DNA of 64,000 nt from DATDAH01 sp963845425 (GTDB taxonomy: Bacteria; Actinomycetota; Acidimicrobiia; Acidimicrobiales; DATDAH01), in contig CAWJSC010000017.1 of the NCBI GenBank assembly GCA_963845425.1, positions 186,001 to 250,000 on the forward strand, given 5' to 3'. The position numbers and the translations under genes are program-made. The notes under the pieces were generated by a model. That model was not told the DNA's origin. It was given only the letters and a program-made list of their open reading frames with translations, and made no database searches. Positions within the stretch are counted from its first letter, which is position 1; each line of letters begins with the position of its first letter. Shown here one piece after another: positions 43,464 to 52,540 of this stretch.

Positions 43464-44285
43464 TCACGGGCGGAGGAAGCCTGCCGATTCGAGGATGGCC
43501 TGCCCTTCGGCGCCGGTGACGAAGGCGACGAAGGCCGCGGCGGCGTCGCTGTCCTCGACGGCCACGATCGGGTAGTCGGTGGAGACCACGACGTCGTCCG
43601 GCAGCGGGACGGCCTCGACGGCGTCGGACGCGAGGTCGTCGGTGGCGTAGATCACCCCGGCGTCGATCTCGTCGGCTTCCAGCTTGGTGAGCACAGCCCC
43701 GACATTCTCCTCGTCGGAGTCGATCTGGGGGTCGATGCCCAGCGCCTCGAACATGGATCGGGCCACGACGCCGCAAGGGACCTCCGGGGCGCAGACCGCG
43801 AGCACGATGCTGTCGTCCTCCAGGTCGCCGGGAACGGTCACGGTGTCGTTGCCGACGGGGTGGGCGAGGACCCCGGTGTTGGCGGCGAACAGCACGGGCT
43901 CACCCACCACCTCCCCCGAGTCCACGGCAGTGGCCATGGTCGCTTCGTCCGCCGTGGCCAGAACCCCCGCCGGAGCACCCTCGGCTACCTGGCCGGCCAG
44001 CGTGCTGCTGCTGTCGAGGGTCAGGACGATGTCGATGTCGGGGTTGGCGTCTTCGAACGCGGCCTCGATCTCGGTGAACGCGTTCGTGAGCGACGTCGCG
44101 CCGAGGACCAGCAGCTCGGTGTTGACCGGTGAAGCGGTCGTGTCGTCGCCGCACCCCGTGAGCAGTCCTGCCCCCAGGAGGACGATGACCAGGCCACGCT
44201 GCGCAGCGGAGCGGAGAAGCATCGAGCGCTCGCGGCGTCGGCGGCGCCGGCGTTCGTGAACGAAGTGAACGAACGCAGATGTCAT
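43464..44285 (-). CDS. modA: Molybdate-binding lipoprotein
   Basis: 273 residues. A lipobox LLTGC follows a hydrophobic signal, and the mature part has LLVLGATSLTNAFTEIEAAFEDANPDIDIVLTLDSSSTLAGQV (oxyanion-binding Ser residues) and VVAVEDSDAAAAFVAFVTGAEGQAILESAGF, typical of ModA. ATG 44285 overlaps the regulator stop; it adds an odd MTSAFVHFVHERRRRRRRERS, encoded by a repetitive TTCGTTCAC-rich stretch. ATG 44222 gives a normal signal peptide and may be the true start. Confidence 0.9.
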   Translation of the reverse strand: MTSAFVHFVHERRRRRRRERSMLLRSAAQRGLVIVLLGAGLLTGCGDDTTASPVNTELLVLGATSLTNAFTEIEAAFEDANPDIDIVLTLDSSSTLAGQVAEGAPAGVLATADEATMATAVDSGEVVGEPVLFAANTGVLAHPVGNDTVTVPGDLEDDSIVLAVCAPEVPCGVVARSMFEALGIDPQIDSDEENVGAVLTKLEADEIDAGVIYATDDLASDAVEAVPLPDDVVVSTDYPIVAVEDSDAAAAFVAFVTGAEGQAILESAGFLRP

Positions 44286-44683
44286 GGCCTTTCCGGTATC
44301 TCGATGACGACATTGGTGGCCTTCACGCTGGCGACGGCGACGACGCCGGGCTCGAGGCCCAGTTCGTCGGCCGCCTCGCGGCTCATGAGTGACACGATGC
44401 GGAAGGGCCCGGCTTGGAGGTCGACCTGCGCCATGACCCCATCGCGCACGACCCGGGTGACCAGGCCCGTGAGCCGGTTGCGGGCCGAGGCCCCGGCGAT
44501 GACGCCGGGCTCAGGGGCCGCGGCCAGCGCCGCGGCCAGGCGGGCCAGGTCGGCGGCGTCGACCAGCCGGTGCCCGCCCTCGGTGCGGGTCGTGGCCAGG
44601 CGCCCGTCGTCGGCCCACCGGCGCACCGTGTCCACGCTGACCCCGAGCAGAGATGCGGCCTCTCCCATGCGGAAGTCTTTCAT
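44282..44683 (-). CDS. HTH-TOBE molybdate-responsive regulator
   Basis: 133 residues from ATG 44683. Residues ~4-55 are a MerR/excisionase-type winged helix (RMGEAASLLGVSVDTVRRWADDGRLATTRTEGGHRLV). Residues ~68-130 form one Mop/TOBE domain (RNRLTGLVTRVVRDGVMAQVDLQAGPFRIVSLMSREAADELGLEPGVVAVASVKATNVVIE). It probably senses molybdate and controls modABC. A TTG 44689 start is also possible. It overlaps modA by 4 bp. TAGAAA ends 8 nt upstream. Confidence 0.88.
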   Translation of the reverse strand: MKDFRMGEAASLLGVSVDTVRRWADDGRLATTRTEGGHRLVDAADLARLAAALAAAPEPGVIAGASARNRLTGLVTRVVRDGVMAQVDLQAGPFRIVSLMSREAADELGLEPGVVAVASVKATNVVIEIPERP

Positions 44684-46026
44684 CTGCAAGGTTTCTAGCA
44701 GGAATTCCCGGTCGCACGAGGGTCGGGGCCAGCGACGACGACGCCGAGGTCGCCGCGGGTGCGGGGGCGGGCGGCGTCGAGACCTTCGACATCACCCTGA
44801 CCGAGTTCGCCGTCGACCCGCCGACCATCGAGGTGCCCGCCGGCACCGAGGTGATCGTGAACGTGACCAACGACGGGACGATGGCCCACGACCTGAAGAT
44901 CAACGGTGAGGTCGGTACCGAGATGCTGGATCCGGGCGCGACCGTCGAGGGCGTCAGCCTCGGGGTGATCGACGCGGCGACCTCGGCCTGGTGCACCGTG
45001 CCCGGCCACCGGGAGGCCGGGATGGAGATGACCATCACCCTGCCCGGGACACCCCTGGCGCCGGCCGATGCGGCGATGGCGACCGATGACGGTGCCGTGA
45101 TCGACCCGGAGGCGACACCCGAGGCGGACTGGGAGCCCTTCGACCCGACGCTCGCGCCCGCTCGTGGAGCCACCGAGCACGAGATCACCCTGCATGCCGT
45201 CGAGGCCGAGGTCGAGGTGGCGCCGGGGGTGACCCAGCAGGCCTGGACCTTCGTCGAGGGCGACGGGGCCGACCAGGGTGAGCCCCGCATGGGCGGGCCG
45301 ATCCTGCGGGGCCACGTCGGTGACCTCTTCACCGTCACGCTGGTCAACGACGGCGAGGTCGGCCACTCGATCGACTTCCACGCCAGCCGGGTGGCCTGGG
45401 ACGACGAGATGCGCACGATCGAGCCCGGCGAGAGCCTGCGCTACCAGTACCGGGCCGAGTACGCCGGGGCCTTCATGTACCACTGCGGCACATCGCCCGC
45501 CCTGCACCACATCGGCAACGGCATGTACGGCGCCATCATCATCGACCCGCCGGAGCTGGCGCCGGTCGACCGTGAGTTCGTCATGGTCCAGTCCGAGTTC
45601 TACCTCGGGCCCCAGGGCCAGCCCGGTGACTTCGACGCCATGGTCAACGAGGACTTCGACGCCGTGGTCTTCAACGGCTACTGGAACCAGTACGCCTTCC
45701 ACCCGATCCGGGTCGAGGCCGACGAGCGGATCCGGGTCTGGGTGATCGACGACGGGCCGTCGGAGAACTCCGCCTTCCACATCGTGGGCACGATCTTCGA
45801 CACGGTCTGGAAGGAGGGCACGTACCTCCTCCAGCCGGACGCCCGTCGGGGCGGGTCCCAGGTCCTGGACCTGCAGCCGGCCCAGGGCGGGTTCGTCGAG
45901 TTCAGCTTCGCCGAAGAGGGCTTCTACCCGATGGTGACCCACAAGTTCGCCAACGTCGGCAAGGGTGCCCTCGGGCTCTTCCAGGCCGGCGACGTCGAGC
46001 TCCCGGGCAGTGGTGGGGGCCACTGA
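44653..46026 (+). CDS. NirK-like multi-cupredoxin protein, 5' end apparently lost
   Basis: 457 residues as an ORF. Domain 1 (~45-130) is a plastocyanin-like cupredoxin with HDLKINGEV, AWCTVPGHREAGM (type 1 Cu ligands). Domains 2-3 (~170-450) resemble copper nitrite reductase/multicopper oxidase, with GHSIDFHASRVAWDDEM, AFMYHCGTSPALHHIGNGM, and NSAFHIVGTIFDTVW. No signal peptide is present, although the folds act outside the membrane. The only ATG (44653) lies antisense within the regulator gene, and no other start is in frame before domain 1. The 5' end has probably been cut by rearrangement. Confidence 0.78.
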   Translation: MRPLPCGSLSSARFLAGIPGRTRVGASDDDAEVAAGAGAGGVETFDITLTEFAVDPPTIEVPAGTEVIVNVTNDGTMAHDLKINGEVGTEMLDPGATVEGVSLGVIDAATSAWCTVPGHREAGMEMTITLPGTPLAPADAAMATDDGAVIDPEATPEADWEPFDPTLAPARGATEHEITLHAVEAEVEVAPGVTQQAWTFVEGDGADQGEPRMGGPILRGHVGDLFTVTLVNDGEVGHSIDFHASRVAWDDEMRTIEPGESLRYQYRAEYAGAFMYHCGTSPALHHIGNGMYGAIIIDPPELAPVDREFVMVQSEFYLGPQGQPGDFDAMVNEDFDAVVFNGYWNQYAFHPIRVEADERIRVWVIDDGPSENSAFHIVGTIFDTVWKEGTYLLQPDARRGGSQVLDLQPAQGGFVEFSFAEEGFYPMVTHKFANVGKGALGLFQAGDVELPGSGGGH

Positions 46027-46032
46027 TCCGGT

Positions 46033-46066
46033 CCCCCGCCTCCGGCCCGGGCGCCGGAGGCGGGGG
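46033..46066 (+). terminator. Perfect 13-bp-stem hairpin after the NirK-like gene
   Basis: Arms CCCCCGCCTCCGG (46033-46045) and CCGGAGGCGGGGG (46054-46066) with an 8-nt loop, starting 7 bp after the stop codon. No U-run follows. Strong terminator candidate. Confidence 0.8.
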
Positions 46067-46087
46067 CGCTCCTGGTAGACGTGGGGT

Positions 46088-47113
46088 GTGCAGAGCAGCG
46101 AAGCCCTCACCGAGGCCTGCGGCGAGGATCCCGGCGTCGCCTGCCGGAACGTCTACGAGTGGACCGAGAACGAGAACCTCGCCGACCTCGCCGAGTGGAT
46201 GGTCGACAAGCCACTGCGCATCGTGTGCATCCTGCTGGTGGCGTGGATCGCGACCCGGATCGCCCGACGCCTGATCCGCCACTCCGCCCGCCGGCTGGTG
46301 GCCAGCACTCAGGACGGGGCCCTCGGCCGGGTCAGCCAGACCGCGGTGGTCGGCGCCGCCGTCCCGGACCCGGCCCGGGCCCACGCCCGGATGGAGGCCC
46401 TGCAGAACGTGCTCGGCAGTGTCGTCAGCACGATCATCTGGGTCATCGCCGTGCTCGTGGCCCTGGGGGAGCTCGGCATCAACCTCGCCCCCCTCATCGC
46501 CGGCGCGGGCATCGCCGGCGTGGCCCTCGGCTTCGGGGCCCAGCAGATGGTCCGCGACTACCTGGCCGGGCTTTTCATCGTCTCCGAGGACCAGTTCGGC
46601 CCGGGCGACACCATCGACCTCCAGGACGTCAGCGGCACCGTGGAGTCGGTCTCCCTGCGGGCGACCAAGCTGCGCGACGTCGACGGCGTCCTCTGGACGG
46701 TGGCCAACGGCGAGATCCTGAAGGTCGGCAACGCCAGCAAGGGTTGGTCCCGCTCGAAGCTCGACGTCGTCGTCGCCTACGGCTCGGACCTGCGCCAGGC
46801 CATGGACGTCATCCAGGCCGCGGCGGACGAGCTGCGGGAGGACGACGACTGGAGCCGCGACTTCCTCGATGCGCCCGAGATGTGGGGGGTCCAGCAGCTG
46901 GCCGCCGACGGGGCCACCATCCGCCTCGTGGTCAAGGTGCGCCCCGGCCGCCAGTACGCGGTGACCCGTGAGCTCCAGCTGCGGATCAAGGAGGCCCTGG
47001 AGGCCGAGGGCATCGATGCGCCCGCACCGGCGGGAACGCTCTGGATGCCCCCGGCGGAGCAGGCGCCGGTCGCCGACGCAGCCGGCGAGGACACCGAGAC
47101 GCCGGTGGACTGA
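46088..47113 (+). CDS. MscS-family mechanosensitive channel
   Basis: 341 residues. Three hydrophobic helices, then the pore helix region LAPLIAGAGIAGVALGFGAQQMVRDYLAGLFIVSEDQFGPGDTIDL, and the beta domain GTVESVSLRATKLRDVDGVLWTVANGEI, all typical of MscS. The tail is short and acidic. It releases solutes on hypo-osmotic shock. GTG 46088; the near-box TAGACG lies just upstream. Confidence 0.93.
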   Translation: MQSSEALTEACGEDPGVACRNVYEWTENENLADLAEWMVDKPLRIVCILLVAWIATRIARRLIRHSARRLVASTQDGALGRVSQTAVVGAAVPDPARAHARMEALQNVLGSVVSTIIWVIAVLVALGELGINLAPLIAGAGIAGVALGFGAQQMVRDYLAGLFIVSEDQFGPGDTIDLQDVSGTVESVSLRATKLRDVDGVLWTVANGEILKVGNASKGWSRSKLDVVVAYGSDLRQAMDVIQAAADELREDDDWSRDFLDAPEMWGVQQLAADGATIRLVVKVRPGRQYAVTRELQLRIKEALEAEGIDAPAPAGTLWMPPAEQAPVADAAGEDTETPVD

Positions 47114-47137
47114 ACCGACCCGGTCCGGGCCCTCGGT
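47114..47137. terminator. Small hairpin between convergent genes
   Basis: Stacked arms ACCGA/TCGGT and CCCGG/CCGGG in a 24-nt span directly after the MscS stop (47113) and before the lipase stop (47141). Confidence 0.6.
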
Positions 47138-47140
47138 GGG

Positions 47141-48463
47141 TCAGCCGGTGAAGCCGGGGGCGGCGGCGACCGGTCCCACGGGGGGCGGTGGATCCTCGGG
47201 GGCGACGACCTCTCGGGCGCAGCTGGGCATGACCCGGGGCGTCTCCCCGGTGAAGCCGACCCGGTTGGTGACCGGGCGTCCCTCGAGACGGTGGAGGATC
47301 CACCGGGCCCGGTCGTCGGAGGACACCGTCACGGTGGCCACGTGGTCCTCGTCGTCGTAACGCCACATGCGCACGTCGGTGCCGTTGGCCTGGAGGTCCC
47401 GGCAGACCCCATCGGCCAGGGTGACCAGGGCCTGCTCGTCGCTTGCGCTCTGCACCATCAGCACCGGGACCGGCACCGGGCGCTGGCCCGGGTAGTTGGC
47501 CTCGAACGCGGCCCGCCACGGGGGCACGTCCATGGGGTCGGTCGCCAGGTCCCGCTCCCAGTCGAACGACGGGCTTACACAGAACCCGTTCGGCCGGTCC
47601 CGCGCCGCGAACCGGTCGTAGGCCCGCTCGCCGGACAGGGTCAGGATCTGGGTCCGGTCCAGGTCCGGTCGCCCGGCGACGATCCCGGCGAGGACCTTGC
47701 CCAGGTACTGGTCCACCACAGGGAGGTAGCGGGCGGCGAAGGCGGCGCCGAACAGGCTCGGGGTCCCGATCGGGACCACCCCTCGAAGATCGATGTCGGG
47801 GGCGTAGGTCGGCCATTCGGCCCCCGCGAAGATGGCGGCTTGGCTCCCCTGTGAGAAGCCTTCGATGACCGCGACGTTCGTGGCCCCGAACGTCGCCGCC
47901 GCCCGGATCGAGTCGAGCACCGACCGTCCCTCGCCGAGCCCGTCGAGGTACGGGTGCAGCCCCGGGGTGCCGAGGCCCGGGTAGTCCGACGCGGTGACGA
48001 TGTGGCCGGCGGCCAGGATCTGGTCGATGCGGTCATAGCTGTCGGGCGAGTTGAGCCGTCCCTCGTGCTGGGCGGAGATGGACAGCGCGCAGCCGTCGAC
48101 CAGGCCCGCCGTGCCGTGGGCCCAGGCCACCACGGCCCGGCCGCCGGGGGGGACGGGGACACCGGTCGGCACCAGGATGTACCCGGAGACGGCGATGGCG
48201 GCGCCGAACCGATCGGTCGAGCGGAACAGGATCTGGTGGCCTTCCACCGCGAAGGGGAACGAGCCGCCCGGGAAGGGAGCCGATGCGATGACGTCGCCGG
48301 GAGCGCCCGGGGGCAGGGGATCGGGCACCGGCAGCAGGCCGGGCAGGGCCGGCGGCGGTGGCCCCGGTTCGGCGACAGGCTCATCCTGGGCCCCAGCCGC
48401 AGGGACGAGCAGGGCCAACGTCGCGAGCAGGGCGACCGGGATGGTCACTCGGCGCCCGCGCAC
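47141..48463 (-). CDS. Secreted lipase family protein (LIP-type)
   Basis: 440 residues. A Sec signal (VTIPVALLATLALLVPAAGAQ) leads to a Pro-rich linker. The catalytic domain has the oxyanion segment VVAWAHGTAGLVDGCAL, nucleophile elbow VIEGFSQGSQAAIFAG, and a late acid/His region MVQSASDEQALV and DDEDHVATVTVS. This matches the secretory lipase (LIP) family. The enzyme likely acts on acylglycerols or esters outside the cell. GTG 48463; the -10-like CACACT ends 6 nt upstream. Confidence 0.9.
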   Translation of the reverse strand: MRGRRVTIPVALLATLALLVPAAGAQDEPVAEPGPPPPALPGLLPVPDPLPPGAPGDVIASAPFPGGSFPFAVEGHQILFRSTDRFGAAIAVSGYILVPTGVPVPPGGRAVVAWAHGTAGLVDGCALSISAQHEGRLNSPDSYDRIDQILAAGHIVTASDYPGLGTPGLHPYLDGLGEGRSVLDSIRAAATFGATNVAVIEGFSQGSQAAIFAGAEWPTYAPDIDLRGVVPIGTPSLFGAAFAARYLPVVDQYLGKVLAGIVAGRPDLDRTQILTLSGERAYDRFAARDRPNGFCVSPSFDWERDLATDPMDVPPWRAAFEANYPGQRPVPVPVLMVQSASDEQALVTLADGVCRDLQANGTDVRMWRYDDEDHVATVTVSSDDRARWILHRLEGRPVTNRVGFTGETPRVMPSCAREVVAPEDPPPPVGPVAAAPGFTG

Positions 48464-48490
48464 CCGTCCAGTGTGGCCGTTCGGCCGACC

Positions 48491-51070
48491 TCAGTCCGGC
48501 GACGGTGGGGCGAGGGTGACGCTGACCGAGAACTCGTCGTCCTCCTCGGTTAGCAAGGCGGTGGCCTTGCCCGCGTCGCGGACGTCGTCGGCGGCCGCAG
48601 CGAGGGCGGCCAGGCGCTCGTGGGTGTCGCGCACCGTGACCGAGGCCACCTCGGCCCGCAGGGACGTGCCGGCCTCGGTCTTGGCCTTGCGGATCTCCGA
48701 CAGGACGGCGCTGGCCACTTCGGTGACGAGGGGGTCGCCGCCGCCGGCGTCCATGACCACATCGGTGGGGTCGGGCCACGGCGCCCGGTGCACCGACCCC
48801 TCCTGCCACCAGGACCAGGCCTCCTCGGTGGCGTAGGGCAGGATCGGGGCCAGGAGGCGCAGCAGCACGCCGAGCGCCTCCTCGAGGGCGGCCCGGGCCG
48901 ACGCGGATGCACGGTCGCCCTGGTTGCCGTAGGCCCGGCCCTTCACCAGCTCGACGTGGTCGTCGCAGAACCACCAGAAGAACGACTCGGTGCGCTCCAG
49001 GGCCCGGGCGTAGTCGTAGTCCTCGAAGGCGGAGGTGGCCTGGTCCACCAGCGTGGCCAGCCGGGCCAGCATCGCCCGGTCGACCGGGTGGTCGACGCGG
49101 GCGTCTCCGGGCGGCGGCGTGTCGCCCAGCTTGAGCACGAACTTGCCGACGTTGAGGACCTTGATGGCCAGACGGCGCCCGACCTTCATCTGGCCCTCGT
49201 CGAAGGCGGTGTCGGTGCCGGGGCGACCGTCGGCCGCCCAGTACCGGACGGCGTCGGAGCCGAACTGCTCGAGCAGGGCCATCGGCGTCACGACGTTGCC
49301 CTTGGACTTGGACATCTTCTTGCGGTCCGGGTCCAGGATCCAGCCCGACAGGGCGGCGTGGCGCCAAGGGGCCCCGTCGTGCTCGAAGTGGGCCCGCACG
49401 ACCGTGGAGAACAGCCAGGTGCGGATGATGTCGTGGGCCTGCGGCCGCAGGTCCATCGGGAAGACCCGCTGGAAGAGGTCGTCGTCGTCGACCCAACCCC
49501 CGGCGATCTGGGGCGTCAGCGACGACGTGGCCCAGGTGTCCATGATGTCGGCCTCGCCCACGAAGCCGCCGGGCTCGCCCCGCTGGGCCTCCTCGTACCC
49601 GGGAGGCACGTCCGAGGTCGGATCGACCGGCAGGGTGTCCTCGTCGGGCACCAGCACGGTGTCGAAATCGGTCTCACCGTCGGTCCCGACGGCGTACCAG
49701 ACGGGGATGGGTACGCCGAAGTAGCGCTGGCGACTGATCAGCCAGTCGCCGTTGAGGCCCTCGATCCAGTCCTCGAACCGGGCCCGCATGAACCCCGGAT
49801 GCCACTCCAGCTCCCGGCCCCGGGCGATGAGCGCCTCCTGGAGCTCGTCCTCCCGCCCGCCGTTGCGGATGTACCACTGGCGGGAGGTGACGATCTCGAG
49901 CGGCTTGTCGCCCTTCTCGTAGAACTTCACCGGATGGGTGATCTTGCGGGGCTCGCCCCGCAGCGCCCCGGCCTCGCCCAGCAGGTCGACGATGCGCTCC
50001 TTCGCGCCGAAGAGGGTCTTGCCCGCCAGCTCGCCGCGGTAGAGGTCGGCGGCCACAGCGCTGAAGCCGTGGGGGGCGTCGGCCAGCAGCCGTCCGTCCC
50101 GACCCACGACGGACCGGACCGGTAGGTCCAGCTCCCGCCACCAGGTGACGTCGGTCGTGTCGCCGAAGGTGCAGATCATGGCGATGCCGGTGCCCTTCTC
50201 GGGGTCGGCGAGGCGGTGGGCCTTGACCGGGACCGACACGCCGAACAGCGGGGTCTGGACCTCGGTCTCGAACAGGGGCCGGTACCGCTCGTCGTCGGGG
50301 TGGGCGACGAGGGCCACGCAGGCCGGGATGAGCTCGGGGCGGGTGGTGTCGATGACGACGGGGTCGCCGTCGGCCCGGGCGAAGGCGATCTGGTGGTAGG
50401 CGCCGGGCTGGTCCCGGTCCTCCAGCTCGGCCTGGGAGACGGCCATCTCGAAGCGGACGTCCCAGAGGGTGGGGGCCTCGGACTGGTAGGCCTCGCCCCG
50501 GGCCAGGTTGTGCAGGAAGCCCCGCTGGCTGGTGCGCCGGGCCTGGTCGTTGATCGTCTCGTAGGTCTGCGTCCAGTCCACCGACAGCCCGAGGTGCCGG
50601 AACAGGTGCTCGAAGGCCTGCTCGTCCTCGGCGGTGAGGCCGAAGCAGAGTTCGATGAAGTTGCCCCGGGAGCAGCGCACGAGGTCGTCGCGGCGGTTGC
50701 CCTTCGGGGGCTCGGCCGGCGGCTGGAAGTCGGGGTCGTAGTGCAGGCTCGGGTCACAGCGCACGCCGTAGAAGTTCTCGACTCGGCGCTCGGTGGGCAC
50801 GCCATTGTCGTCCCAGCCCATCGGGTAGAAGACCTCGCGGCCCCGCATGCGCTGGTAGCGGGCGATGGTGTCGGTGTGGGTGTAGGAGAAGACGTGGCCC
50901 ACGTGCAGGGAGCCGCTCACCGTCGGTGGAGGTGTGTCGATCGAGTAGATCTGGCCCCGGGTCGTGGTCCGGTCGAAGCGGTACGTGCCCTGGTCCTCCC
51001 ACACGGCACCCCACTTGACCTCGAGGCCCTCGAGGGACGGCTTGTCGGGGACGGACCGGGCGGGGCTCAT
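48491..51070 (-). CDS. valS: Valine--tRNA ligase
   Basis: 859 residues. HIGH-type LHVGHVFSYTHTD, KMSKSKGN, and the CP1 editing domain with HPDDERYRPL and WWRELDLPVRSVV. The C-terminal arm is short but carries the tRNA-contact region and a coiled coil-like tail (LVTEVASAVLSEIRKAKTEAG). It charges tRNA-Val. TAGCTT ends 9 nt before ATG 51070. Divergent from cysS. Confidence 0.97.
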   Translation of the reverse strand: MSPARSVPDKPSLEGLEVKWGAVWEDQGTYRFDRTTTRGQIYSIDTPPPTVSGSLHVGHVFSYTHTDTIARYQRMRGREVFYPMGWDDNGVPTERRVENFYGVRCDPSLHYDPDFQPPAEPPKGNRRDDLVRCSRGNFIELCFGLTAEDEQAFEHLFRHLGLSVDWTQTYETINDQARRTSQRGFLHNLARGEAYQSEAPTLWDVRFEMAVSQAELEDRDQPGAYHQIAFARADGDPVVIDTTRPELIPACVALVAHPDDERYRPLFETEVQTPLFGVSVPVKAHRLADPEKGTGIAMICTFGDTTDVTWWRELDLPVRSVVGRDGRLLADAPHGFSAVAADLYRGELAGKTLFGAKERIVDLLGEAGALRGEPRKITHPVKFYEKGDKPLEIVTSRQWYIRNGGREDELQEALIARGRELEWHPGFMRARFEDWIEGLNGDWLISRQRYFGVPIPVWYAVGTDGETDFDTVLVPDEDTLPVDPTSDVPPGYEEAQRGEPGGFVGEADIMDTWATSSLTPQIAGGWVDDDDLFQRVFPMDLRPQAHDIIRTWLFSTVVRAHFEHDGAPWRHAALSGWILDPDRKKMSKSKGNVVTPMALLEQFGSDAVRYWAADGRPGTDTAFDEGQMKVGRRLAIKVLNVGKFVLKLGDTPPPGDARVDHPVDRAMLARLATLVDQATSAFEDYDYARALERTESFFWWFCDDHVELVKGRAYGNQGDRASASARAALEEALGVLLRLLAPILPYATEEAWSWWQEGSVHRAPWPDPTDVVMDAGGGDPLVTEVASAVLSEIRKAKTEAGTSLRAEVASVTVRDTHERLAALAAAADDVRDAGKATALLTEEDDEFSVSVTLAPPSPD

Positions 51071-51157
51071 GATCCGCCAAAGCTACCGGTGCGCGTCACG
51101 CCGCCCGAAGACGGAACCTCCCCGGCGCGGCCCGGGCGCCTCGGTACGGTCTGGCCC

Positions 51158-52510
51158 GTGCTCTCGCTGTTCGACACCGCCCGGGGCCAGGTGCGCCCCG
51201 TCGAGTTCCGTGAACCCGGCAAGGCGACGATGTACGTCTGCGGGCCCACCGTCTACGGGCCACCGCATCTGGGCCACGGGCGCTTCAGCCTGGTGTTCGA
51301 CATCCTGCGCCGCTACCTCGAATGGTCCGGCGTGGACGTCACCTACGTCTCCAACATCACCGACATCGACGACGCCATCATCACCAAGGGCCAGGCCGAG
51401 GGCCGGGACCCCGCCGAGGTGGCCGTCGAGTACGAGGCGGTCTGGTACCAGGGCATGGACCTCATCGGGGTGAAGCGGCCCGACCACGCCCCCCACGCCA
51501 CGGCCTACGTCGACCAGATGGTCAGGCTCATCGCCGACCTCGTCGCGGCCGATCGGGCGTATGAGACCACCGACGGGGTGTACCTGGCCACCGCGGGGGT
51601 CGAGGGGTACGGCACCCTCGCCCGCCAGTCCCTCGACTCGCTGCGCTCCGGCGCTCGCATCGAGGTCATCGAGGAGAAGCGCTCGCCTCTGGACTTCGTG
51701 CTGTGGAAGAAGGCCAAGCCGGGCGAGCCCACCTGGGACTCGCCCTGGGGCCCGGGACGGCCGGGCTGGCACACCGAGTGCGTGGTCATGTCGCTCGAGC
51801 TGCTGGGTGAGGGCTTCGACATCCACGGCGGGGGCCAGGACCTCGCCTTCCCACACCACGAGAACGAGTGGGCCCAGGCCAAGGCGCTGGGGAAGGACTT
51901 CGCCCACCACTGGGTCCACAACGGCTTCGTCGAGGTGGCGGGCGAGAAGATGTCCAAGTCCCTGGGCAACTACACCGACCTGCTGGACCTCGCCACCTCG
52001 GCGGATCCGCGGGCCTACCGGTTGCTGGTGCTCCAGGCCCACTACCGCTCGCCCGTGGAGGTCAACCGAGAAACCGCGACCTCGGCGTCGGCCGCGCTGG
52101 AGCGGTTCGACGCCCTGGCCCGCCGGATGGTCGGCGTGGCGGACGCGGCCGCCGACGACGGCGAGCTGGGCCGGTTCCGGGCGTTCATGGACGATGACCT
52201 GGACACCCCGTCGGTGGTGGCCCAGCTCTTCGGCCTCGCCACCGCGGCCAACACGGCCCTGGACGGCGGTGACCCGGCGACGGCGGCCACGGCGTGGGCC
52301 ACGATCGGAGAGATCACCCGGGCCGTCGGCATCGAGATCCGAGCGGCCGGCGGGGAGGTCCCCCACGAGGTCGCCGCCCTCGCGCGGGAGCGGGACGAGG
52401 CCCGCGCTGCGACGGACTTCGGCCGGGCCGACGAGCTCCGGGATGCCATCCAGGCCCTGGGTTTCGAGGTCGAGGACACACCAGAGGGCACGAGGGTCCA
52501 TCGAGCTTGA
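51158..52510 (+). CDS. cysS: Cysteine--tRNA ligase
   Basis: 450 residues. MYVCGPTVYGPPHLGHGR (HIGH and first Zn Cys), WHTECVVM, and FPHHENEWAQ complete the Zn site; KMSKSLGN is the KMSKS loop. The DALR-type C-terminal domain ends ARAATDFGRADELRDAIQALGFEVEDTPEGTR, as in CysS rather than MshC. GTG 51158 is supported by TACGGT ending 7 nt upstream; the ORF is open much further but crosses valS. Confidence 0.95.
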   Translation: MLSLFDTARGQVRPVEFREPGKATMYVCGPTVYGPPHLGHGRFSLVFDILRRYLEWSGVDVTYVSNITDIDDAIITKGQAEGRDPAEVAVEYEAVWYQGMDLIGVKRPDHAPHATAYVDQMVRLIADLVAADRAYETTDGVYLATAGVEGYGTLARQSLDSLRSGARIEVIEEKRSPLDFVLWKKAKPGEPTWDSPWGPGRPGWHTECVVMSLELLGEGFDIHGGGQDLAFPHHENEWAQAKALGKDFAHHWVHNGFVEVAGEKMSKSLGNYTDLLDLATSADPRAYRLLVLQAHYRSPVEVNRETATSASAALERFDALARRMVGVADAAADDGELGRFRAFMDDDLDTPSVVAQLFGLATAANTALDGGDPATAATAWATIGEITRAVGIEIRAAGGEVPHEVAALARERDEARAATDFGRADELRDAIQALGFEVEDTPEGTRVHRA

Positions 52511-52540
52511 TCTCCCTGACAGGTGGCCGACAGGAGGCCC

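Noticed and set aside
44080..44100. GAACGCGTTC-like stretch as a LexA box
   Set aside because: It lies inside the modA coding region and lacks the spacing of the mycobacterial SOS box.
51158..52510. MshC (mycothiol ligase) instead of CysS
   Set aside because: The C-terminal domain and length fit CysS, and the gene is paired with valS.
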